Source: Falsihalocynthiibacter halioticoli (GTDB lineage Bacteria > Pseudomonadota > Alphaproteobacteria > Rhodobacterales > Rhodobacteraceae). Taken from it: DNA of 64,000 nucleotides. Position 1 is the stretch's first letter. Each line of letters starts with the position of its first letter. This document shows positions 57,535 through 64,000 of the stretch, piece after piece. Under the pieces are notes generated by a model that was not told the DNA's origin, made no database searches, and saw only the letters and a list, made by a program, of their open reading frames with translations. The stretch is taken from assembly GCF_025802015.1 (NCBI RefSeq), contig NZ_JAOYFC010000001.1, positions 1,178,001-1,242,000 of the forward strand. Reading direction: 5' to 3'. A program made the translations under genes and the position numbers.

Positions 57535-57565
57535 AAGGCGCTGTGTTTCACGGCGCCTTTTTTGC
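57535..57565 (+). terminator. Terminator after the rodZ-like gene
   Basis: AAGGCGC/GCGCCTT stem with an 11-nt loop and six T, 26 bp after the stop. Confidence 0.85.
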
Positions 57566-57635
57566 ATTTAGCAAGCGGTCGTGGGTGAGAGGTGTGCTAG
57601 GCTGTTTTCTTTCAAAGCAATGAGAGGATGGCCGA

Positions 57636-58031
57636 ATGCCAGCTGAACGCAAATTGATTTCGAATGGCAATCCCATGGAAAAGATCGTCGGGTTTAGCCG
57701 CGCGGTTCGGGTTGGCCCTTTTATTGCGGTGGGTGGCACGGCCCCAGTTGACAGCGATGGGAAAACTGTTGGCGTTGGGGATGTACGCGCCCAGACCAAG
57801 CAATGCTTTGAAATCATCAAAGCCGCGCTCGAAGACGCGGGATCTGGATTGTCTGACATCGTGCGCACCCGCGTTATTTTGACTGACATCGACAATTGGA
57901 AAGAGGCGATTGAAGCGCGGAAGGAATATTGTCTCGACGCGCGGCCCGTTGATACCATCATGGCCATCAACAGGTTCGTTAATCCCGAATGGTTGGTTGA
58001 GATCGAAGTCGACGCCTATGTTCAAAGCTAG
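57636..58031 (+). CDS. RidA family protein
   Basis: A 131-residue YjgF/YER057c/UK114 protein. ATG at 57636 has GAGGA 8 nt upstream. Family features: GPFIAVGGTAPVDSDGKTVG, AQTKQCFEIIKAALEDAGSG, DIVRTRVILTDIDNWKEAIE and the C-terminal NPEWLVEIEVDAYV. The canonical RidA imine-deaminase Arg would correspond to the Arg in VRTRVIL. The conserved family Cys is not at its usual place, so it may belong to a non-RidA-1 subgroup. Cytoplasmic. Confidence 0.9.
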   Translation: MPAERKLISNGNPMEKIVGFSRAVRVGPFIAVGGTAPVDSDGKTVGVGDVRAQTKQCFEIIKAALEDAGSGLSDIVRTRVILTDIDNWKEAIEARKEYCLDARPVDTIMAINRFVNPEWLVEIEVDAYVQS

Positions 58032-58105
58032 GGGTAGGCGGCGAGAGGCTTTGATCAGGTGAAGGAAGAGAAGTTAGCCGAAGCCAGCCTCTCTTGAAAT
58101 CCATG

Positions 58106-58133
58106 TTGCCCCCGCGCCCATGAAACCCTATCT
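58106..58133 (+). promoter_or_regulatory. Possible promoter of ispG
   Basis: TTGCCC (58106-58111), 16-bp spacer, CTATCT (58128-58133), 34 bp before the ispG start. Visual match only. Confidence 0.3.
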
Positions 58134-58166
58134 ATCCCTCAACGGACCTTACTTCGGAGAGACCGG

Positions 58167-59297
58167 ATGTCGCTCAATCACATCAGACCTTGGCGTAATA
58201 TTCACCGGCGCAAGTCGCGCCAGATTATGGTGGGGAATGTCGCCGTCGGAGGCGATGCGCCGATTTCGGTCCAGACCATGACCAACACGCTGACGACAGA
58301 CGCCAGCGCTACGATCAAACAGGTTCTGGCCTGTGCGGATGCGGGCGCGGATATTGTTCGGGTTTCGACACCGGATGCGGAAAGTACCCGCGCGCTCAAG
58401 GAAATTGTGGCGGAAAGCCCCGTGCCGATCGTGGCCGACATTCACTTCCACTACAAACGCGCGATTGAGGCTGCCGAAGCAGGGGCGGCTTGCTTGCGGA
58501 TCAATCCGGGCAATATCGGGGACGCAAAACGCGTGCGCGAAGTGGTGCAGGCGGCAAAAGACCACGGCTGCTCAATTCGTATCGGTGTGAATGCGGGGAG
58601 CCTTGAGAAGCACCTGCTTGATAAATACGCCGAACCATGCCCCGAGGCGATGGTGGAAAGCGGTCTTGATCATATCAAACTGCTACAGGACAACGATTTT
58701 CACGAGTTCAAAATCTCGGTCAAAGCCAGCGATGTGTTCCTGTCTGCGGCGGCCTATCAGGCGCTGGCAGAGGAAACAGACGCGCCGATCCACCTTGGCA
58801 TCACCGAGGCGGGCGGGCTTATGGCGGGGACGATCAAATCGTCCATCGGCCTTGGCAATCTCCTGTGGATGGGGATTGGTGACACAATGCGCGTGAGCCT
58901 TTCGGCGGATCCCGTCGAAGAGGTTAAGGTTGGGTATGAAATCCTGAAATCACTCGGGCTGCGCCATCGCGGCGTAACGATCATTTCCTGCCCATCCTGC
59001 GCGCGGCAAGGGTTTGACGTGATCAAAACCGTTGAGAAGCTTGAGGACCGTCTGGCGCATATTTCCACCAGCTTGAGCTTGTCGATCATCGGCTGTGTGG
59101 TTAACGGGCCGGGCGAAGCGCTGATGACGGATGTGGGCTTTACCGGCGGCGGAGCCGGAAGCGGAATGGTCTATCTTGCAGGCAAACAGAGCCACAAGAT
59201 GAGCAACGATCAGATGATCGACCACATCGTCGAGCAGGTCGAAGCCAAAGCCGCCGCAATCGAGGCCGAGAAGGCCGCGAGCGAAGCCGCAGAATAG
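58167..59297 (+). CDS. ispG: 4-hydroxy-3-methylbut-2-enyl diphosphate synthase
   Basis: Iron-sulfur enzyme of the non-mevalonate isoprenoid pathway, reducing MEcPP to HMBPP. 376 residues; ATG after GGAGAG. N-terminal TIM barrel shows SRQIMVGNVAVGGDAPISVQ and TMTNTLTTDASATIKQV, LRINPGNIG. The cluster ligands are in ISCPSCARQGFDVIK (two Cys) and IIGCVVNGPGEALMTDVGFT (third Cys and Glu). The C terminus has an Ala/Glu-rich extension. Identification certain. Confidence 0.97.
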   Translation: MSLNHIRPWRNIHRRKSRQIMVGNVAVGGDAPISVQTMTNTLTTDASATIKQVLACADAGADIVRVSTPDAESTRALKEIVAESPVPIVADIHFHYKRAIEAAEAGAACLRINPGNIGDAKRVREVVQAAKDHGCSIRIGVNAGSLEKHLLDKYAEPCPEAMVESGLDHIKLLQDNDFHEFKISVKASDVFLSAAAYQALAEETDAPIHLGITEAGGLMAGTIKSSIGLGNLLWMGIGDTMRVSLSADPVEEVKVGYEILKSLGLRHRGVTIISCPSCARQGFDVIKTVEKLEDRLAHISTSLSLSIIGCVVNGPGEALMTDVGFTGGGAGSGMVYLAGKQSHKMSNDQMIDHIVEQVEAKAAAIEAEKAASEAAE

Positions 59298-59303
59298 CTT
59301 ATC

Positions 59304-60662
59304 CTAACGTTTGCGTCCCTTTCTCGGGGCGTTTTTCGCAATAAAGACGATGTCTTGCGCCTTGCGTGATCCAGCGGAGCCGCCAGGTAGCTGGCCAAGC
59401 GCGCGGTTCGCGTGGAGGGCCGCGTCGTCAAACCGCCCGAGCAGCGCATAGCGTTCTGCTGTTACCAAAGACGCCATCCCGTTGTTGCCGTTCTTGGCGT
59501 AGGCCACGGCCAGATCACGGAGCATGCGCGGGTCATTGGCATCGCGTCCTGCAGCTTTGACAAGCACGTCCAGCGCTTTTTTGTTGCTGTCGCGCGTGTC
59601 GAGCGCCAAGAGCGAGCGGCCATATCCAGCGAGGATCAGCGCATTGCGCGGCGCGAGAGATACGGCCTTGGCATAGGCATTGGTTGCGGCGCTGTATTGG
59701 CGGGATTCATAGAGAATTTGGGCGCGCAGTTCCTGGTAATAGGGGTCATTCGGGCGCATGGCGACAACCGCATTAATCGCGGCTGCAGCTTTGTCTCCTT
59801 GGGCAAGGCGGTGATATCCGATGGCGCGGCGCAATTGTGCCAGTTCCGAAGTGTCGCCGTTTTTGGCCTTGCGCAGAACGGATTTTGGATTGCGCACAAA
59901 GGCTTCAAGTTTGATTTTCGCGCGGGTGAACCAATAGTCCGCTTCTGCCTGTGGTTTGGTCTTACCTTCATAGGCGGCGGCAAACCCTTTGGCCGCGCGC
60001 AAGCGGTCACGGCTGAGCGGGTGGCTACGGGCATAGGCATCTTGACGGTTGAGCGCGAGGCTCTCTTGCCCTGCGAAAATATCCAGCACATCAATAATGC
60101 CGTTCGGGTCAATGCCCGCGCGCGCCATATAGCGGAAGCTGGCTTGGTCGGCGCTGGCTTCTTCGGCGCGGGTATGACCAAGCAGACCCCGCCGCGCAGA
60201 GCCCGCCGTTCCCGCCGCAACCGCAAGCCCAACATCCCCACGACCAGAAGCCGCGGCCGCAGCAGCACCGAGCAGCAGGCCAAGCTTTGCAAGGCTACTT
60301 GCGCCGCCAGCGTTCACGGCGCGGCGGGTGATATGGCCGTTGGCAATATGGGCGGCTTCATGGGCAATCACGCCTTGAAGTTCGGCGGCGCGCTTCATTT
60401 TGAGGATCATGCCCGTGTGAATAAAAATGTGGCGCCGATCAATCACAAAGGCGTTCATCGAGGAATCATTGATCATGATGATCTTGACGTGCCCTGGATT
60501 GAGCCCCGCCGCGCTGAGTACCGGTTCGGCCAGTTTGCCAAGGGCGTGTTCGATATCGGGATCGCGGATAATCCCCTGTGCAAACAGGGTTTGCGGCACC
60601 AGCAAGAGCCAGCACAGCACGAGAATTGCGCGTCGAAACGGGGATTGCCTGCGTGTCTGCAT
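59304..60662 (-). CDS. M48 family metalloprotease with TPR repeats (BepA-like)
   Basis: A 452-residue exported protease. Signal peptide with hydrophobic core AILVLCWLLLVPQTLFAQ. The peptidase domain contains the zinc motif VIAHEAAHIANGHITRR and, further on, the third-ligand region HTRAEEASADQASFRYMARA. From about residue 270 on there are several TPR-like helices (YWFTRAKIKLEAFV, YHRLAQGDKAAAAINAVVAM, SAATNAYAKAVSLAPRNALI). BepA-type proteins act in outer-membrane protein quality control. Convergent with ispG, only 6 bp apart. Confidence 0.93.
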   Translation of the reverse strand: MQTRRQSPFRRAILVLCWLLLVPQTLFAQGIIRDPDIEHALGKLAEPVLSAAGLNPGHVKIIMINDSSMNAFVIDRRHIFIHTGMILKMKRAAELQGVIAHEAAHIANGHITRRAVNAGGASSLAKLGLLLGAAAAAASGRGDVGLAVAAGTAGSARRGLLGHTRAEEASADQASFRYMARAGIDPNGIIDVLDIFAGQESLALNRQDAYARSHPLSRDRLRAAKGFAAAYEGKTKPQAEADYWFTRAKIKLEAFVRNPKSVLRKAKNGDTSELAQLRRAIGYHRLAQGDKAAAAINAVVAMRPNDPYYQELRAQILYESRQYSAATNAYAKAVSLAPRNALILAGYGRSLLALDTRDSNKKALDVLVKAAGRDANDPRMLRDLAVAYAKNGNNGMASLVTAERYALLGRFDDAALHANRALGQLPGGSAGSRKAQDIVFIAKNAPRKGRKR

Positions 60663-60720
60663 TGACCTTTTCTTTCTCTACTGGGACAAAGCCCTAGGTT
60701 GGGAGCATAGGAAAGATTTG

Positions 60721-61887
60721 ATGCAGGTTTCAAGGCGTTCACAGGTTGATCCCTTTATTGTTATGGATGTGATGGAAGCCGCCGCCAAGGCAGAGGCCAG
60801 CGGGCGGCATATCATCCATATGGAAGTCGGCCAGCCCAGCACGCCTGCGCCTGTCGGTGCGCGCGCGGCATTGGCGTCCGCGATGGAAGAGGGGGCGCTT
60901 GGCTATACGGTCGCGCTTGGCCTGCCGGAATTGCGACGTGGCATCGCGGACCTGTACCAACGCTGGTACGGGCTGACGATTTCGCCAGAGCGGATTGTGG
61001 TGACGGCGGGGTCTTCGGCGGCTTTTCTTTTGGCGTTTACGGCGCTGTTTGATGCGAAGGACCGCGTGGGCCTCGGCTTGCCGGGCTATCCGTCGTACCG
61101 CCAGATCTTGCGCGCGCTGAGCCTGCAAGATGTGGGGATCGAAACCGCAGCCGCAAATCGGTTTCAGCCGGTGCCGAGCGATCTTGAAGGACAGAACCTT
61201 GATGGTTTGATCGTCGCCAGCCCCGCCAACCCGAGCGGAACAATGCTCTCGCGTGACGCGCTGGCCGATTTGATCCAAGCCTGCGACGCCAATGGCACGA
61301 AGTTCATTTCCGACGAGATTTACCACGGCATTCAATACGAAGGCCGCGCGATTTCAGCGCTTGAGATTTCCGATGATGTCTATGTCATCAATTCCTTCTC
61401 CAAGTATTTCTCGATGACAGGATGGCGCATCGGCTGGATGGTGGTCCCCGAAGATCATGTGCGCACAGTCGAGCGATTGGCGCAGAACATGTTCATCTGT
61501 GCGCCTCATGCCGCACAGGTCGCGGCTCTTGGCGCGCTGTCTTGCGAGGCGGAAACAGAGGCAAATCTTGAAGTTTATAAGGCCAATCGCGCTCTGATGC
61601 TTGAAGAGCTGCCAAAGGCCGGATTTACCCGCATCGCACCGCCTGATGGAGCGTTTTATATTTACGCGGATGTATCAGAGTATACCGACGACAGCCTCGC
61701 ATTCGCTTCTGAAATCCTTGACGAAGCAGGCGTTGCGGTGACACCGGGCCTTGATTTTGATGCCGGGCGCGGTGGGCAGTGGCTCCGCTTTTCCTATGCG
61801 CGGTCCACGGCAGATATGGCCGAAGGGATCAAGCGGCTTGCGGCTTATATGGCAAAACGCTTCCCCGATCACGAGGTCGGCGCATGA
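60721..61887 (+). CDS. Class I/II PLP-dependent aminotransferase
   Basis: A 388-residue fold-type I enzyme. ATG at 60721 (MQVSRRSQVDPFIVMDVMEA) with AGGAAAG upstream; the longer frame from 60427 is antisense to the M48 gene. Motifs: HIIHMEVGQPSTPAP, LGYTVALGLPELRRGIADLY, VTAGSSAAFLLAF, VASPANPSGTMLSRDAL, SDEIYHGIQYEG and PLP Lys in NSFSKYFSMTGWRIGWMVVP. Substrate cannot be told from sequence; such enzymes often use aspartate, aromatic or branched amino acids. It overlaps the amidase gene as ATGA. Confidence 0.92.
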   Translation: MQVSRRSQVDPFIVMDVMEAAAKAEASGRHIIHMEVGQPSTPAPVGARAALASAMEEGALGYTVALGLPELRRGIADLYQRWYGLTISPERIVVTAGSSAAFLLAFTALFDAKDRVGLGLPGYPSYRQILRALSLQDVGIETAAANRFQPVPSDLEGQNLDGLIVASPANPSGTMLSRDALADLIQACDANGTKFISDEIYHGIQYEGRAISALEISDDVYVINSFSKYFSMTGWRIGWMVVPEDHVRTVERLAQNMFICAPHAAQVAALGALSCEAETEANLEVYKANRALMLEELPKAGFTRIAPPDGAFYIYADVSEYTDDSLAFASEILDEAGVAVTPGLDFDAGRGGQWLRFSYARSTADMAEGIKRLAAYMAKRFPDHEVGA

Positions 61888-63119
61888 GGCGATTTGCAGG
61901 GGTTATCGTTGCGCTTTGGGCGTCTTTCGCCGCAACAGCGGGCAGTGCACAGGATTTTAACGCGCTCGCCACGGTCGAGCCCGAAACCGCAAGAGTGACG
62001 GACACTGGCGCGGGGCTTTCGGTTTCGTTGACCCTAAGCCAGCCGGTGCCTTATCGGGTGTTCACTCTCGCGGACCCAATGCGCCTCGTGGTGGATTTCA
62101 ACGAGGTGGATTGGCGCGGCATTGATGCGGATACGGTGATCACAGGAAATAACGCAGAGGCCGTGCGGCTTGGCGCGTTCAAGGCTGGCTGGTCACGGAT
62201 GGTGGTTGATTTGGCGGCACCCTTTGTAGTGGATGAAGCCGGAATGACCATCGGCGACAACCGCGAGAGTCGATTTATTGTTGCGCTTGTTCCTGCGAGC
62301 GAGGAGGCGTTTCGCGCGGCATCTGGCGCGCCCGAAGGGGCGACCTACACGCGCAAAGGTGTTGAAGGGCTGAACGCGCCAGTGCGGCGGCAAACGGGCG
62401 AACGTGATCTGATTATTGTGCTTGATCCCGGACACGGAGGCATTGATCCGGGGGCAGAGGCCGGAACCAAAGACGCGCCTGTGCGGGAATCTGATCTGAT
62501 GTTGCTTTTTGCGCGCGAGCTTAAGGAAATGCTGCTGCGCGATGGTGGCTATCAGGTTGTACTGACGCGTGAAGACGATGTGTTTGTGCCGTTGGAAACG
62601 CGGGTCACTGTTGCGCGGGCGGCCAAGGCGGATGTATTCATTTCGATCCACGCGGACGCGCTTGCCGAGGGGCGGGCAACGGGGGCGACGATCTATACCC
62701 TGTCGGAAAAAGCCAGTGACTTGGCCTCGCAGAAGCTCGCCGAACGCCACGACCGCGCAGACCTTCTGGCGGGTGTTGATCTGTCGGATCAAGGCGATGA
62801 CATTGCCACAGTTCTGATGGACCTTGCCCGAATGGAAACAGCGCCGCGTTCAGATAGTCTTGCGGATGAACTTGTGATCTCGTTGAAGGACGAACTCGGA
62901 AAAATGTATAAAAAACCGCGACTTGAAGCGGGTTTCTCAGTTCTGAAGGCGCCGGATATTCCATCGGTTCTGGTCGAGCTTGGCTTTCTGTCAAATCCGA
63001 ACGACCTTGCCGATATTCAAACTCCCGAATGGCGCGAAAAAGCGCAGCGCGGCATACTCGCGGCGCTCAATGCATGGCGGGTGAAGGATGCGGCGCAGGC
63101 GCAACTGCTGCGCCAGTAA
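61884..63119 (+). CDS. N-acetylmuramoyl-L-alanine amidase (AmiC/AmiB type)
   Basis: Periplasmic zinc amidase that splits septal peptidoglycan. ATG at 61884 overlaps the aminotransferase stop. 411 residues: signal peptide (FAGVIVALWASFAATAGSAQ), AMIN domain about 25-150 (VFTLADPMRLVVDFNEVDWR), then Amidase_3 domain from about 195: IIVLDPGHGGIDPGAEAG (first His), ARELKEMLLRDGGYQVVLTR (Glu region), VFISIHADALAEGRATGATI (His) and VPSVLVELGFLSNP-like PSVLVELGFLSNPNDLADIQ. It normally precedes mrcA; here a methyltransferase on the other strand lies between. Confidence 0.95.
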   Translation: MRRFAGVIVALWASFAATAGSAQDFNALATVEPETARVTDTGAGLSVSLTLSQPVPYRVFTLADPMRLVVDFNEVDWRGIDADTVITGNNAEAVRLGAFKAGWSRMVVDLAAPFVVDEAGMTIGDNRESRFIVALVPASEEAFRAASGAPEGATYTRKGVEGLNAPVRRQTGERDLIIVLDPGHGGIDPGAEAGTKDAPVRESDLMLLFARELKEMLLRDGGYQVVLTREDDVFVPLETRVTVARAAKADVFISIHADALAEGRATGATIYTLSEKASDLASQKLAERHDRADLLAGVDLSDQGDDIATVLMDLARMETAPRSDSLADELVISLKDELGKMYKKPRLEAGFSVLKAPDIPSVLVELGFLSNPNDLADIQTPEWREKAQRGILAALNAWRVKDAAQAQLLRQ

Positions 63120-63138
63120 CCAGATTGGGCGGTGGCGC

Positions 63139-63738
63139 TTAACCTTTGCGCCGCCGTGCCAACCATACCGAATGCCCCGCGCAATCAGGGTCTTCGGGAA
63201 CGAAATCAACAACGTCAAACCCAGCTTCGTCAAAGAGCTTATGATAGTCTTCGGGATTGAGGGACGCATGATAAATTGGTGCGCCTTCGACTTCGCCGAT
63301 TGCTTCGCCGGCACTTGGGCCAGTGGTAACCAAAAGCGGCGCGCCGGGCGCGGCATGTGCGGCAAAGACAGGGAACATAGCGCGCTGGTCTTCAACGCTA
63401 AGATGAAAGAAACTGTTCCACGCGATGAGCCCATCAAATTCTTTTCCAAGGTCCAGCCCGCGCATATCGGCGTGGTGGACGGTCGCACCCGGAACATTCT
63501 CTGCAAAGAGTGCCACCATGCTCGCGGCGCCATCAACACCGGTGACCTCGCGGTTCCGTTCACGGATATAGCGGGCAATTGGCAAGCCGCCGCCGCAGCC
63601 AATATCAAGGATGTCGCGTCCCGGCGCATGGGCCAGAAAGCGATCCAGCCAGCGGCGCTCAAACAGGGTTTTGTTGCGCCGTGCGGCATAGGCAGGGCCG
63701 TGGGTTTCGTAGGTATCTAGAATATCTTCTGGTCGCAT
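63139..63738 (-). CDS. Class I SAM-dependent methyltransferase
   Basis: A 199-residue methyltransferase. ATG at 63738 (MRPEDILDTYETHGPAYAAR); the open frame extends to 63987 but the upstream part is antisense to mrcA. SAM-binding motif I is DILDIGCGGGLPIARYIRER (about residue 46), followed by VTGVDGAASMVALFAENVPG, ADMRGLDLGKEFDGLIAWNS and a C-terminal FDVVDFVPEDPDCAGHSVW. Substrate unknown. It is convergent with the amidase and divergent from mrcA. Confidence 0.88.
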   Translation of the reverse strand: MRPEDILDTYETHGPAYAARRNKTLFERRWLDRFLAHAPGRDILDIGCGGGLPIARYIRERNREVTGVDGAASMVALFAENVPGATVHHADMRGLDLGKEFDGLIAWNSFFHLSVEDQRAMFPVFAAHAAPGAPLLVTTGPSAGEAIGEVEGAPIYHASLNPEDYHKLFDEAGFDVVDFVPEDPDCAGHSVWLARRRKG

Positions 63739-63868
63739 AGGTCTAGGTGACCTGTTTCCACCGGCCGTGCAAGCGCCAATATCCGAGGTGGCGGCAATCT
63801 GCCGAAAGGCTTTTGACCCTCCTGCACTGGGTATATATAGAGAAGTGTAATTCTTTTGGGGGCCAGCA

Positions 63869-64000
63869 GTGCTACGGGCTATTCTAAACTTTTTCGGCGG
63901 TATCTTTACCTTCCTTGTGCTTGGGATCGTTATGGCCGGTCTGACGATCGGGGGCATCTTTTGGATGTTCTCTCGAGACCTGCCCAATACAGAGACTTTG
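63869..64000 (+). CDS. mrcA: Penicillin-binding protein 1A (partial, N terminus)
   Basis: Bifunctional transglycosylase/transpeptidase. Only the first 44 codons are in the window. A GTG start at 63869 with GGGGG upstream gives MLRAILNFFGGIFTFLVLGI followed by the membrane anchor and FWMFSRDLPNTETL, the typical PBP1A N terminus. Position after the amidase fits the amiC-mrcA linkage of Alphaproteobacteria. The catalytic domains are outside the window. Confidence 0.85.
   Translation, partial: MLRAILNFFGGIFTFLVLGIVMAGLTIGGIFWMFSRDLPNTETL

Noticed and set aside
1..64000. CRISPR arrays, IS elements, rRNA genes, restriction or toxin-antitoxin systems
   Set aside because: Looked for on both strands; no repeat-spacer arrays, transposase frames or terminal inverted repeats were seen.

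Overview
The window is a 64 kb chromosomal segment of an alphaproteobacterium of the order Rhodobacterales, most likely a member of the marine roseobacter group. The main evidence is gene order: glnB-glnA, rpsF-rpsR-rplI, fabD-fabG/acpP-fabF-mltG followed directly by a complete Rhodobacter capsulatus-type gene transfer agent (GTA) cluster and cysE, then pdhA-pdhB-pdhC, a DhnA-type class I aldolase next to pgk, an ALA synthase hemA of the Rhodobacter type, and rodZ-ispG. GC content is moderately high and genes are tightly packed. No IS element, integrase, CRISPR array or rRNA was seen.

Layout. 1-8.4 kb: nitrogen signalling (glnA partial, glnB), NAD(P)HX repair (nnr), tRNA-Leu(UAG), small membrane and secreted proteins, trigger factor, and an ArsR regulator coupled to an SRPBCC protein with two near-identical operator-like palindromes. 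8.4-10.8 kb: ribosomal operon rpsF-rpsR-rplI with a structured leader, then an uncharacterised membrane protein. 10.9-18.5 kb: fatty acid synthesis (fabD, fabG, acpP, fabF) and mltG. The usually compact fab locus is split between fabG and acpP by about 3 kb holding two unrelated genes, and acpP has a leader with several overlapping hairpins. 18.7-33.9 kb: the GTA cluster, g1 (TerS), g2 (TerL), g3 (portal), g3.5, g4 (protease), g5 (capsid), g6-g8 (connectors), g9 (tail tube), g10, g10.1, g11 (tape measure), g12-g15 (baseplate, hubs, peptidase, megatron), a DUF2793 protein and a small flanking protein. It looks intact, with no frameshift.

34-43 kb: cysE, a membrane protein, the pyruvate dehydrogenase operon (with a VOC protein embedded between pdhA and pdhB), a DivIC/FtsB-like division protein, fructose-bisphosphate aldolase and phosphoglycerate kinase. 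42.8-50.9 kb: two cyclophilins, DUF3179 protein, tyrS, anmK, an outer-membrane barrel, enolase, a Fur-family regulator and a DUF1697 protein. 51-57.5 kb: small secreted proteins, an L,D-transpeptidase, an SDR, an M20 peptidase, hemA with an FnrL-like box, and rodZ. 57.6-64 kb: RidA, ispG, an M48 protease with TPRs, an aminotransferase, an N-acetylmuramoyl-L-alanine amidase, a methyltransferase and the start of mrcA (PBP1A).

The genes are largely core metabolism and envelope biogenesis. The most interesting layer is regulatory: a candidate conformational leader upstream of acpP, three GANTC (CcrM) sites just upstream of the divIC-like gene, CceR-like sites upstream of aldolase and enolase, a 12-bp perfect inverted repeat in the capsid-connector gap of the GTA cluster, an AT-rich palindrome in front of pdhA, and a recurrent promoter class with an extended -35. 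All of these were read by eye; none was tested computationally.
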